DNA from: Pseudopyrenochaeta lycopersici
Lineage: Eukaryota > Ascomycota > Dothideomycetes > Pleosporales > Pseudopyrenochaetaceae
Length of the DNA stretch: 64,000 nt
Direction: 5' to 3'
NCBI GenBank assembly: GCA_003313425.1
Contig: NHZP01000005.1
Location: forward strand, 1,612,001-1,676,000
Shown here: positions 25,406-36,667 of the stretch, piece by piece
How the letters are laid out: the number at the start of each line of letters is the position of its first letter
How positions within the stretch are numbered: the stretch's first letter is position 1
Notes under the pieces: generated by a model
Told to the model about the DNA's origin: nothing
The model's input: the letters and a program-made list of their open reading frames with translations, nothing else
Database searches by the model: none
Translations under genes and position numbers: made by a program

Positions 25406-26775
25406 TTAAACAAGCTGGAAGTCATCAAAGTATACGGAATCCACGAAGCAGGAGGTATTAGATTCCGTTTTGAGCGTGAAAGTCAATGCTGTGGTGCCTT
25501 GTGGTGCGGGAACGGGGGCCGTGTACAGAAGGAATTGGTTAGTCGCAGTAGAAGACCTTCCGCTCAAGAGAGGGATGGTGATGCATATGTTGGCTGTGCC
25601 TCTGACGAAGCAGACCTGCACCGTGCAGAATCCATTCGTGGATGTATTGCCTAGCCGCGCCCAGAAGCTGAACGTAAGAGGCTGATTAGGGCAAGTATTG
25701 ACTGTTTGCCCAGCTGTAAATGCTATATTGCCTGGCATGCCATTGCCTGTGCCAAATTCCCTATAAATGAAGTGAGAAAATGTACTTTAGTGTGAGAATG
25801 AGACATTAAAGGCAATACCACATCAATCCATGACGTGGGAATGAGACAAAAGACCTACAACGATCGGACCCCAGAATGGCTAGTGCCACTGAGATTCGGA
25901 AGTGTCAAGGGTCCAGGTGTGGTAACCCTCCAAGGGGTAACCACGGTGGACTCAAACCCAGGATTTCCAATGGCATTCGGACATAAAGTCTGAGTGGGTA
26001 TGATGGTTGTAGTTTCAGTTGAAGTTGTCGTTGTCGTTTCAGTAACGGTTGCATCGGTGAGAACGGTAGTTGTAGTCAGAGTTGATGTGAGTGTTGAGAT
26101 GGTCAATGTGACCGACGTTGTACCTGTTACGCTAGCTATTGCCGTCGATGTCGTTGTAGAAGTAGCAGTCGATTGAGGGATGCTGAGGCATTGGCACGCT
26201 GTGGAAAGAATCGATGAAGCAAAATTTGCAAGCACTGCAAAAGTGAGCATCCTCTTCATATACGTTCTTGGTTAAGCACACGAAAAGAACAACCTACCTG
26301 GCGGTATGGAGACTTTGCGAGGCTGAAGGGGCGCGACAGTACGTACGTCTATGTCTCGTTTCATGAGGTTCGTATACGTAGTTACAGTTGGGAGGGTAGT
26401 TCTTGCTGTTGTTATGCTTGTTGAAGTTGCAATGACAGATGTGATTGTTGCTGTTGTTGATGTCACAGTTGATATGTCTGTCTGAGTTGAGGTATAAATT
26501 GTAGTGGTTGCAACAGCGATTGTCGTGACAGTTACAGTGTTTGTTGTGCTCGTTTGAACCGTTAAGGTCGTAGTTGCTACGGGTATGTTTAGGAAACTTG
26601 AACAGAATGGTGTGGCTTTGATCAGTTTAAAGACCGAAAGGATATTGTTGACGCGGCTACATGCTTGCGGCGAAATTGCACGAGCTTCGATGGAACCCTC
26701 CAACTGGTGAAGCGGAGATGCTACTCCGATTTGGAGTATCGCCAAGGTCGCGGTAAGGATTGCAGAGAAATGCAT
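25406..26775 (-). CDS. secreted Thr-rich protein with CBM-like C-terminal domain
   Basis: Exons are 26775-26298, 26234-25859 and 25760-25406, giving 402 residues; both junctions restore frame (SIPPVLANFASSIL and SGVRSLEFGTGNG). There is an N-terminal signal peptide (MHFSAILTATLAILQIGVAS). A Cys-containing module ending ATPFCSSFLNIP is followed by a long Thr/Ser/Val stretch. Next come a Kex2-like KR at LMKRDIDV, a second module (STACQCLSIP) and another Thr-rich stretch. The C-terminal part starts NAIGNPGFES and has FSFWARLG and VYFDDFQLV, like a CBM4/9 or galactose-binding beta-sandwich. The Thr-rich linkers should be heavily O-glycosylated. It is probably a cell-surface or secreted carbohydrate-interacting protein. 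Function is unknown. Confidence 0.8.
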
Positions 26776-28135
26776 TGAGACGCAGATGTTAGCAAAGAGA
26801 ATTGCTGGGATGGAAAACTTTCGAGGCGGCGCCAGTCATTTTGTGCCAGGAATCACATCTCGGTAACTTCCGAAGCCTTCTATTGAAGAACCTCCTAATA
26901 TCTGGTCTCTGCAGCCACAGTGCGTGCGATTCGTGGGGAGGTACCAAAAGAGTACTAGTAATTTTGGTTTAGTCATGAAGGCTGCACTTGCCAAGACGAG
27001 CTGAGCTTCTGAGACTTCCACCACTGGTGATTGAACATTTCTTGACGCGCCATGTTCAATCTTAGTTAAACAACAATAATTAATTCAATCAATGAGACAC
27101 AAGATGTTCAGTTACGATGGCGGAGATATCAACGAAAAGAGCAGAGTTATAGGTAGAGCTGTTGCGGATTTTTTGAAACGTAAATACGCCAATTTAAGCT
27201 TTGTCTTCATCCCGTTGTTACATCGTTCTTTCGGTATCTTTGGCCCTTCATTACCTGCGTCGATTAGCATGATTTACTTCCAAGAATAGCGCTGCACTCT
27301 TAGGTATACCAATACAGAACTATAGTAAGCTAGTGAAGTGTTTGTTGCCGGCGGTAATCGGACCACTGCCAACAGATCAATTATTTTAAGGAAGAAGACC
27401 ATGTTCTCTGAACAAAACTAATAGATTGGTTGTTAAAGTAGATAAAGTTGATACTTTTTTTAATATACATTCTCCATAGTTAGCATATACATAAGGCTAT
27501 GCTTCAAGTTCTATCACCAGAAAACTTGAAAAGATTTGAAAAGCGGAATGAGAAGCCGCTCGTTAAAAGCATTCGATGCCGCTTGAGGAGCTAGTTAAGG
27601 CGGCTTAATGGGGAGTTGAGGCTGCTTGGGTTGCCCGAGTAAGCTGCATTGAAGCTATTTGGCGGCACTCGGATCCAACACTGAGCGCTGCAATCTGTCA
27701 GTGCTGCAGAATGTAGATTTGCGCGTCTGTTTCAATATTTAGCCAAGTATATGATGCTAAACGGGGAGGCAGGCGCCCCCACCACTTCCTGGTAAAGCGT
27801 AAGGCCTCCATCTGAAACGATTGACTACTGACTAGAGTAGATCTACTAATCCTCACCCGTTGGGCCATGATATTGAGGTGTAATCCTAACGTAATTGGAC
27901 AGCTTGCTTCACCAGCCTTTACTCTTGTATTATTACTTTGCATATAATTAGGGCTGCTTTGACTCGACAGAGATGACGCGGAACTGGAAAGTACCATTGC
28001 ACAGTCTGTGGCCTAGAGTTCGGTAGGTATCAAGGAGTAGAATCGTCTATCTGACATTCATTCTAAGTAGTGAGGATGAGAGCGTAAGTTACGCTGTTCT
28101 GTTTTTATTTATATTAGATAAACAACGCTCCTAGC
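26776..28135. other. intergenic with small unassigned ORFs
   Basis: No family was recognised. Small ORFs of 60-100 codons exist but show no domain, intron logic or conserved motif that I can support. Confidence 0.4.
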
Positions 28136-28380
28136 TTATATGACATTGAAACTTTCTTCAATAAGTGTTGCTACTAGTTCTTGATTGTTGTGCATCAAGC
28201 CATGAATATATGTTTCACCTACGAACTGATAGCACTGTAGTTCATCATCACAATCATCGCACCGCATGTGTCTCGCTTTACGCAGCACATGTGGTGTTTT
28301 CGCGCCGTGCAGTAGTACTATACTGTCTCCTACCCGAGAATACTTTGGAACAAGCCCCATATAGCAGCTAAAATTCTAAG
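28136..28380 (-). pseudogene. C-terminal fragment of a HET-domain protein
   Basis: The translated segment CYMGLVPKYSRVGDSIVLL, then TPHVLRKA and CYQFVGETYIHGLM, matches the usual C-terminal pattern of fungal heterokaryon-incompatibility proteins (GYMGLxP..VGD..VLLxG..PxVLR....xxGExYVHGxM). The N-terminal HET domain is absent upstream, where an in-frame stop follows within a few codons. It is a relic fragment. Confidence 0.65.
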
Positions 28381-28475
28381 AACACAAGCTTATTATTTGT
28401 ATTCCTGGAGACTATAAGTTATACAGAGTGTATCGATGTAGCCAAACGTGGCGTTGGGAAACTGAGAATATACTC

Positions 28476-29500
28476 TTATCTTCTGACACTAACTACCTTA
28501 CCACCTTCAGTATATGTGCCGTTGATTGGAGCAGCTTGACCTCCTGCTGTTGTAATATAGAGGATGTCGTGATCCTTCCAAGTACGTCCAAAGGCAGCCG
28601 AAGTTGCTCCTGGAACCAGCCTTGGGTTCAGTCCACCTATAACTAAATCCCTCTTCCCACCAGGGTAGATCCTTTCCACTGAGTTTTTCCCATTTTCCGT
28701 GATGTATGCGATGCCTTCCTCAGAGATAGCAAAGTCGTCTCCAGGAATCTCAGTAGCGATGACTTCATAAGGGCCGATCGCCTTTGCCGTAGACAAGTCG
28801 ATCTGAACCCTGCAAAATAGTCCTTTAAGAGAGTTGATGTAATACAGATAGTTTCCGCACATTCGAATTCCATTGATGCCTAGGATGAGAGGCGCTTCTT
28901 CGATCGGCTTCATCGTCTCATCTTCCAGTACAACCTCATAGGCTCTAGTTTGTATATCCAGGCGCCAAACCACACCCTTGGCCGAGTCCGAGATCAAGAC
29001 TTTTCCCTCCTGGTAATTCAATGTGGTCATACCGTTCAGGAAGCTTGCCTCTGGAATCTTTTCAATCTCTGAGATCTTTTCGCATAACCCTGCTCGATTG
29101 AAGTCAATTTGTCATACGGAATATGACTTCGGGTCTGACATTCCTCGGCTGATTGAGAAATTTCCAGCTATAACTGCAAAGACATCAGGCGCAACCTCTG
29201 TAATTCCTAGCAAGCTAAGAGCGTTTGCGTGGTCGAAATTTTCGATTAATTTTGCAGTACTGTGAACAGGATCGATTTGGTATAATTTCGGTTGTTCAAT
29301 TAAAGTCACAAGTAGATTTCCGTTTTTTTTCGAATCGCAATATTCTCAAGCCATGTTCCGTTTGAGAACCGGAACACTGTACGTGCATGATTTTCAGAAG
29401 GGCTTTTGGTAGTTGTTCTCGCAGCGAAGCTCGCTGATAGGATTGGCTGAGAAAGACATAGAATGAGAGTGCACAGAAGAGATATAAGGGGAAGCATCAT
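28476..29500 (-). pseudogene. secreted SMP-30/gluconolactonase-like beta-propeller, two lesions
   Basis: Read on the minus strand, the gene starts with a signal peptide (MMLPLISLLCTLILCLSQPI). It continues through TVFRFSNGTWLENIAIR and, after a frame change at an A8 run (29,321-29,330), GNLLVTLIEQPKLYQID. It then runs through DHANALSLLGITEVAPDVFA to a TGA where Trp fits (SYSV*QIDFNRAG, about 29,112). From there the same frame continues through LNGMTTLNYQEGKVL, ISDSAKGVVWRLD and GINGIRMCGNYLYYINS to the stop at 28,476. The layout fits the secreted six-bladed propeller family related to SMP-30. One base lost from the A run plus one TGG-to-TGA change would explain everything, so death is recent or the first lesion is a sequencing error. 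Confidence 0.78.
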
Positions 29501-30979
29501 GCACTAACTCTTGCTAACAAATTAAGCAACGGTTTACAGTACTCTTAGAAGGTCCGGGTCGATTTATGTACCTTAGTTCGACAATAATTTTGGCCCTAGT
29601 AGTTTTCAAACACCCTAGGGATTATATAATCACCTACATAAGCTTACTACATATCCAGGTACTTCCGTGATGAAAGATACAATGGCTATTGGCTAGCCTG
29701 CCATTGATTACCAATTTATATGCTGAGGGACATTGCCAAATTAATCATAATCAAATATGATTGCATTTCTGTCTTAATAAGACAGCTATATCTTACGTCA
29801 CGATTATTAGATACTTCTGCAATGCAAAATAGAGTCTCTTGAGTCGGGGTGTTTATCAACCCGTGGCCGTGTCTGGGTCACCAAAACTTTCAAATCATAT
29901 AACGTTTCAACTGCCAAGTAGCATGTCTTACAAGTCTCTAGTTTAGGAGGTAAAGTAAATAAGACACAGAGATTAAGTCTAGTCTTAGAATTTAAATGCG
30001 CGTAAAATCCTAAACTTTAGCTGTAGTTTCTTTATCTGTAATCAGTTTGCAGGAAATAGCCGCTCGTATTTTACTTAATTTATTTTACTATACCTAGGCC
30101 TTTTTAGCAGTTATATGATTTTTTTTAAATATAAACATTACTAAGAAAGTTTATTATTGTATTATTTTAACTATATTTAGAGATCTTCGCGTCTTAGTAT
30201 TTACAAAAGATCTAATTAAGTAGTTATAATATAAGATAACTAGTGTTAACTAGTTAGCTCTTAGAAATATTCTATAAGACTGGCTGCACGATATATTAAA
30301 AGTATAAGGTAATACTGAAGAGTATATTCAGTAATTTAAGTTGATTAGAATGTGCTATAGAGGACGTTGTGCGGAGTCTGTATACATACGCGCTCGTTGC
30401 ACTCGCCCTTGGCGGAGTGAACGGTCACGTGACGTATACACAGTCAGAGTGTTATTAAGCGGCTGGCGTCTCCTGACTGGCTAGCAGTCCTTCGGGGTGC
30501 TGCCTCTAATACCTAAATGTTAGATCCTAATGTATTAAAAGAAAGTCTGCACTAGAGATAGCTTCTTAGTAAGAGTAATCTAAGTAAAGCCTCTACTCTC
30601 CTAGGGTAATGTAGTGCCTAGACTCTTAATAGTATTTAGCACTAAGCTAAGATATGTAGTTGTACTATACTCCTAGGATAATGCAGTGCCCTGTCCAAAA
30701 TGTGTCTAGCATTCCTACAAGAAATACCGGTCTTTAGGTATTAGACTACTCTTCTCTTTCTTCTATATAAATAACCTATATAAAGAAGGATTAAACACTA
30801 CTACGTGCATAGCTACGTAGAGGTGGGCCCTTTCCTCTAATTATATAGTTAACAGACCTCTCCCTCGCCTACCTACCTGCTGCGACCTTCTTGCTAATAA
30901 AGACCTCTACCTCCTCCCTCCTAGCTACTAACTACATGCTAGCTAACTCTACACGCACGTCCTCGCACAAGCTATTAAC

Positions 30980-31016
30980 CTCCTCCTCCTCCTCCTCCTC
31001 CTCCTCCTCCTCCTCT
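30980..31016. repeat. (TCC)n microsatellite
   Basis: About twelve uninterrupted CCT/TCC units. The poly-Ser ORF across them is a translation of the repeat. Confidence 0.9.
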
Positions 31017-31078
31017 CTAGGTAGTAATATTGTGCCGATGCACAGTGGCCTGGCCACTAAGGGCATCTCAGCTAGTTA

Positions 31079-31134
31079 GATGCAGCAGTTCAGATGCAGC
31101 AGTTCAGATGCAGCAGTTCAGATGCAGCAGCTTA
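31079..31134. repeat. 14-bp tandem repeat, four units
   Basis: The unit GATGCAGCAGTTCA is repeated three times exactly and a fourth time with a changed end. Confidence 0.9.
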
Positions 31135-31934
31135 GACTTAGAGGTAATTAAGCAAGATTAGCAGAAAAATAAGGATGTAAGGAGGTAGTCAGGTAGGCGA
31201 GAGAAGGAGAGGGGGGGCAATTTACATGCAATCTACAGGTAATATATAGGCAGCACAGAAAGCACGCAAATAGAGAAAACAGAAAATATAAGAAAAAGAC
31301 AGACAGGTACAGATGCCTACATATCCTTGTTTAACCTCGTTACCTACCTCCTACCTCTCATCTCAACCTCCATGAGATGACTAGCTGTGTTCAGTGTGCT
31401 CAAGGCTACCATCGACAGGGAGAAGCTTGCTGAGGCATCTGTTCCTGCACACTATATCTTCTTATAGCTTTATAAGTAGATTAATAGCTTATAACTTACT
31501 ATAAGTTATATATATAGTATATTTATACTATTAGTATGGTATACATTTCTTAGTATACGCTTTCACTTTCTACTTTAAGTTCTTAATATAGTAGTTCTAT
31601 TATATAAGAATTCTTTAGATAAGTGTACTAGGCCACGCCCATATAGTAGGAAAGGCTGCGCCCTTATTGTATGAGGGGAAAAAGACCTACATTTCCTAAA
31701 CTGTACAGGTTGACAGATAAAAGAACATATCCCCCTTAACTCATATTAATATATATATCCCTTAGAGTACTTTTACTTTCTCTTCTATCTTCCCCCTTTT
31801 ATAATATAGAATAAATAAATACTTATTAGTTAGGCCTTTTTACTTATAACTTAAGGAATAAGATTAAAACTAATAATAGATACATAATAAGTACGTTTGA
31901 GCTAACACCTACTAAAATAGCATACATGGGCAAA

Positions 31935-32036
31935 CCGATATCGATATTTTTTTTAGGGTTTTATATCGATATCGATATAAGGCAAACTGAAAATATCGAT
32001 ATCGATATTATCATCGATATCGATATAAGCTTTATA
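31935..32036. repeat. subterminal TATCGATA motif cluster, hAT left end
   Basis: Several copies of the self-complementary motif TATCGATATCGATA lie within 100 bp of the element end. In hAT elements, short subterminal repeats serve as transposase binding sites; that role here is inferred. Confidence 0.75.
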
Positions 32037-32050
32037 CATTAATTAGCTAG

Positions 32051-34347
32051 CTAACGGTCCTTAAACCACCTTATCTCCTCAATTATCTCATCAGTAAAGC
32101 CCTGGATAGCTTCATCGTCGTCTGGTTCAAGCGGAAAACCCATTCCAGACTCAGATGACGGCGTAATTAATCCCTGATGAAGCCAACTACCTATACACTC
32201 AATTTTCTCGATATTAGCACACGACAGCCTGAGTCGATCCCATGTACAGGTCCTTCTCGCACCTGAAAACACCCTCTCTGCCTCTGCAGATTCCGCAGGG
32301 ATTAAGAGTATCGCAATAGCCATACAATAGAGCCTCGGATATCGACGTCTCTAATCCTCATGACACCACCATTCTAGAGGCGTACAGGGTATTTGTATAG
32401 GCGAAGCCTCAATAAAGACTTTAAAATCATCGTCGTCTGCAGTCTCTGCTATCACGGCTAACTCGCGGCGTAGGCGATCGAGCGCATTTAAGTCACGCCG
32501 TTGACGCTTTGGCAGTAGAGCTTCCTCTGAAATAGGGATTAAGATTATTTTATAATCCTCCTCCCAAATTGTATTAGCTTGCGCAATTGCTGGATCCACC
32601 CACTCTTGTAACCAGTTCTTCTTAATGTAGGTGGACCGCTTTGAGGGATCGAGAAGGAGGGCCGCAGCGTATACAGGCGCGTCGTCTGTGAGGGCGTAAT
32701 ACTTATTAAGGATAAACCAACCCATCTCGATGGCGTGGAGCATCCGATTATCATAAGTATCTGGTGCTTCGTACAGCTTCTAGTTATTTATTAGTAAAGA
32801 TATGTAATAAGATATCTACTTTACCTTCTGTTGTTCGTAGTGATGGAGGAGAACGTCCATTAATTCAAGACTCTGTCCGATAGATGACTTGTCCGTCTGT
32901 GCATACAGAGTCGCACCTGCGAACGGTTGTAAAAACTTGCGTATTTTACTAAGAATATCCCAATCCTCAGTAGTGAGCTTAATACCATCAAGCTCGTGAT
33001 CGTGATCAACCATAAAGACCTTAATAGCACTCTGTTTCCGCAGTGCTTTATCAATAAACATATACCACGATGACCACCGTGTCATGTTGTCGATTCCTAG
33101 CTGTAGACCTACAGCAATCATCCAGTCCTTATCGCGTTGTGATGAACGATGTAGCCAGATACCCAGATCATGAAGCTGTTCGAGTGCAGGTAATCGGCCT
33201 ATACCAGAAAATTCTTGACGTTGAGTGCCAGTTTTCAGTGTTGCTCTCCAGGTCTTTCGGCCGCCAGCCTCGTCTATCGATCCATTAGAACTTAACGTTA
33301 GGGAAAACTTAGTAAAAAGTTCTTCCCCATCGACCTCCTCCACTATCTGTAGCGCAGCGATAAGAGCTTGTTTGGAAGACGCGAGAAGGAAGGCTTGAAG
33401 CGAAAGATTGATGATATGGGCAAGGCATCGTACGCGGCGTCGTTTAGGATCAAATTTTACCTATATAGGATTAGCTAGGTTACTAGAAAACGTGGTAAAT
33501 TAACCTGGTGCTCTTCAAGTAATCGGGATGCTAAAGATTCCAGGCAAGTATCGTTCGACGTCGCGTTATCGCCTGTGTGCCAGCCAACGTTTAACGTGAT
33601 GTCGTACTGTTTGAGAACCCCATAAAGTAGGTCTGCTTGAGATGCCCCAGAGTGATCTCCGGGTAACTCAATTAGACCTAATAAGGCCTTTTGAAGCTTA
33701 TAGTCATGATTGATCCATTGTGCACAGATAGCAAGTAATCCCTTGCGATGTAGTGATGTCCAGATATCTGTTTGTAGGTGTATCGGGCTATTAGCTAGCT
33801 TAAGGATATCTCGAAGCTGATCTCGGTATAGAACATAGTTAGCGGCCATGAGGCGTACGAGAGATCGTCGGGACTTAATGAGATAATCGCTACACTCAGG
33901 ATTCGCGGCCAGAAGTAGAGCTTGCATCTCTGGCCACTCAACACAGGTAAATGCTACCCGGCGTCTAGTAATTAGGCCAATCAGTGCTTCCTTGTAGGCA
34001 TCCTGATTGAATGTACGGCGTAGGGACGAGATGGAGGGCAGAAGATGTTGTGATAACGATGTATTTGAGTCGTTTAAACGCTGTTGAGATAGCATAGATG
34101 ACTTAGATTGATGGTGATTGCGATAGTGAGTTATGGCGTTACTTTTAGGGATCTGTGGTCCCCATGCTGCGTGAAATCGACATCTAAATACTGAGGGACC
34201 TGAGGTTTTTCGCTTCTGACTAGGTTTGGGGGATAGATCCTCATTGCGGCCGCGGGTTATGATATCCCAGAAGCCGGGAGGGTATTCGAGATCTATACGG
34301 CTAGCAGAGCTAGATGGAGCGATATTGGATGAGATAGAGGACGACAT
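32051..34347 (-). pseudogene. hAT transposase with premature stop
   Basis: The reading frame starts at 34347 (MSSSISSNIAPSS) with a DNA-binding region containing a possible zinc-finger-like C...H...H. It continues through LQTDIWTSLHRKG and NVGWHTGDNATSND to about 33,480. There a 23-bp GT-AG stretch or an in-frame stop must be skipped before VRCLAHIINLSLQ. A clear 45-bp intron lies at 32,769-32,813. The C-terminal dimerisation domain (LLIPAESAEAERVFSGARRT) follows after one in-frame TAG at about 32,352 (CHED*RRRYPRLY), where CAG would give Gln. The product would be about 700 residues, typical of hAT. One or two changes separate it from an open frame, so the element died recently or depends on transposase supplied elsewhere. 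Confidence 0.85.
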
Positions 34348-34627
34348 GATGTAATAGTAATGGTAATATATTGGAGTGCAAGAGATGGCACATGTGGATG
34401 ATAGATGTGAGGACTGAGTTAATTGAGTAACGAAGGTATCTAGCTATCTCTATATACTACGGAGTAGACTAGGCAGTGATGCACTAGTGTAGGCAGTAAT
34501 ACACTAGTGTAGCAGTGATATACTAGTGTAGGCAGTCGTAGGCTGTGATAATATACCGTGATATAATAGTACTAGAAAACAGGTGTTTGCAGAGAATTTC
34601 TGGGTGTGGGAATGCCAAGCTTTTAAA

Positions 34628-34738
34628 ACTGATATCGATCGATATCGGTTTAAGGGAACCATCGATATTGATATTGGTTTAAGCCAAAAAACCTATATCG
34701 ATATCGATAATATCGATATAAGGCGAAATATCGATATC
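34628..34738. repeat. subterminal TATCGATA motif cluster, hAT right end
   Basis: The same motif cluster as at the left end, in similar number and distance from the terminus, with a few base changes that suggest early decay. Confidence 0.75.
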
Positions 34739-34821
34739 AGTTTGCCCATGTATGTAAAATAGTAGGCGTATAAGCTATAATAGTAAGAATATTAGATATA
34801 GATAAGAGTCTTAGAGTAGTA

Positions 34822-36667
34822 ACGTGAGCGGCAAGCGAAACGCCCAGGTAAGCGAAACGCCCACCCCACCAAGCTTTACAACTTTGCACGTTAACAACTC
34901 AATGCTACAAAAAGCTACTACAGCTTATAGTAGCTTAAATTAATCCTCTACTTCTACTATATCTTTCTTACACGTGCGCTTATTGTGTCCTGCCTCTCCA
35001 CAAGTTTTACAGCGTCGGATACCCCTTGTACTAGCACCTGTTTGAGCCCTCTCCGCACGCCTCTCCACCTCAAGTTAGGCATCAACGTCCCTCTGAGTAA
35101 TTAAGTCCTCTCCCTCCTCCTTTAATAGGGTCCCTCCCTGCTGGATCCGCTTTTTCTTACGCTTTTTCCGCTCAGAAGCAGCTCTATTTGCCTGCTCAAG
35201 ACTAGCTACTCTAGCTTCCAGCAACGTGTGTGAGTGTACCTTTAATGTTGATCCCTTTTTAACTTGTAACACCATCTCAATAATAGAATCAGGAGAGGAA
35301 CTCTTATGGTCACGAATCCTCTTCATAATTAGTGTTGTTTGAGCCTCTATCTCCCAGGCGTTGCTGGGTGTTTTGGGGTGCCAGGGGGTGGGCCCTGGTA
35401 GAGGTGGTGTCGGCGTGCGAGGCTTCACCTCAAGCTTTGATAGCACCACCTCTGGGCTGTGTGGGACTAGGCCAGTTGCTTGGAAGCTAGATAGAATATT
35501 CTGCTGTGAGAACGAGGTCTCGAATACCTCCTTAAAGGAAGCTAGGAATGCTTTTTTGTCAATGTGGGTGATGTGACTGTCTGCCAAGACCCTAATCTCT
35601 CGCCGGTATGCCTGCTTCAATGGCGCAAAGCAGCCCACATCAAGCGGCTGCAGGATATGGGATGAATGGGAAGGCATACAGAGGGTAATTATCTTGTTCT
35701 CCTCACATAGATCCTGGAAGGCAAGTGAATTATGGCTCTCGTGGCCATCAATTACTAGTAGCCGGTGACTGCCTACTGTCCGGGCTGCTGTATGCTGGAT
35801 AAAGTGCTGTAGCCAGGCTAGACCAAGTTCGTTGTTGGTCCAGCCGTTCTTACTAAGGCCTATACGCCAGCCCTTAGATAGATCAGGCAACCAGGACTTG
35901 TCGTGGTTCTTGGCTTTGAAGATAATGAAGGGTGGAATTGTCCAGCCCATAGCGTTGATACCAGCAATCAACGTCACCCACTCGCGGTTGCCAGGTTGTA
36001 TCCCCAGTGGTCGAGTACGTCTCTCAGACGCAGTTACCACCTTGACGGACCCTCCTACGCCCATGGTAAAGCCAGTCTCGTCAAAGTTATAGGTATCTTC
36101 ATCTAGGACGCCGTACTTGGCTTTGATGTTGCGTACAAGGTCAAACCAGGGGCTAATAACAGCTGGATCGCTGCATAGGACTCTCTGGTAGTCGCGTGGC
36201 CTACTTAGTTGGGATTTAATCTCAGGCTTACGAGAGACGAAGTTTCTGGCCCATTTTTCTCCCACCTGGCCACTACCACGAGCAGCTAGCAACTGATTCG
36301 CTATCTCACGGAGATAAGACAGTGTAGGGGCAAATCCTCGCGCGTCTAGCTTCCTTATATATTGGATAATCGCGTCTTCCTCGTGCCTGTTAAGCTTTGA
36401 CGAGTTAGGTTGGCTGTCGCGTCGTGAAAGCTTTCCAGCGCGTCGGTCGCGGAGAGTCCTTCTAGGAACGTTGTAGACTGCTGCAGCTCGTCGATCACTT
36501 AATGTCGCGTCTTTTTTCATTGCTTGGATAGCTAAGATAATTCTATCCTCACAAGGGAGTAATTCAATATTAAGTTGTTGAGACATTGCAGTTGAAGGTA
36601 GAAGGAGGTGTGGTCTTGGCAAGAGTGGGCGTTTCGCTTACCTGGGCGTTTCGCTTGCCGCTCACGT
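34822..36667 (-). mobile_element. pogo/Tc1-like DNA transposon, copy 1
   Basis: The 1,846-bp element is bounded by perfect 43-bp inverted repeats (34822-34864 and 36625-36667) beginning ACGTGAGCGGCAAGCG and flanked by TA on both sides. Each inverted repeat holds two copies of the 13-mer AAGCGAAACGCCC. It is nearly identical to the element at 60807-62652, with exactly the same length. Confidence 0.95.
35075..36622 (-). pseudogene. pogo transposase, C-terminally truncated (copy 1)
   Basis: The 515-codon frame encodes a helix-turn-helix region (RAAAVYNVPRRTLRDRRAG), a second DNA-binding part and a DDE catalytic domain. The Asp residues are visible in YNFDETGF, VIDGHESH and LQPLDVGCF. Compared with copy 2, a CAA-to-TAA change at 35077 ends the protein before its last 45 residues and removes a CCHC zinc knuckle. 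One further residue changes to Leu (GGTLLKEE). The catalytic core is intact, so partial activity or interference with copy 2 is possible (inference). Translation may begin at 36622, just inside the inverted repeat, or at MSQQLNIE (36586). Confidence 0.9.

Larger units (their letters stand above)
29501..31920. other. AT-rich intergenic region with simple repeats
   Basis: This 2.4-kb AT-rich stretch has a more GC-balanced island near 30,370-30,480 containing imperfect inverted GTATAC motifs, and two simple repeats listed separately. No gene was recognised. Confidence 0.45.
31921..34754 (-). mobile_element. hAT-family DNA transposon, 2.8 kb
   Basis: Inverted ends CATACATGGGCAAA (31921-31934 and its complement at 34741-34754) bracket a hAT transposase gene on the minus strand. 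Similarity between the flanks (CCTACTA) hints that the true ends lie slightly further out, so I could not define the 8-bp target duplication. Palindromic TATCGATATCGATA motifs are clustered just inside both ends. Confidence 0.85.

Noticed and set aside
25994..26176. Val-rich plus-strand ORF
   Set aside because: It is the antisense of the Thr-rich coding tract of the secreted protein gene.
29100..29130. In-frame TGA in the SMP-30-like gene as selenocysteine or programmed readthrough
   Set aside because: Fungi of this group lack the selenocysteine pathway, a frameshift is also present, and TGG-to-TGA matches the mutation class seen elsewhere in the window.
29321..29330. A8 run as a programmed frameshift site
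   Set aside because: There is no accompanying structure or conservation argument, and a second inactivating stop makes simple decay or error more likely.
30891..31079. 62-codon ORF with poly-Ser
   Set aside because: Translation of a TCC microsatellite without other coding features.
35361..36106. Plus-strand ORFs inside the pogo element (also at 61346-62091)
   Set aside because: They are antisense shadows of the transposase, identical in both copies only because the DNA is identical.
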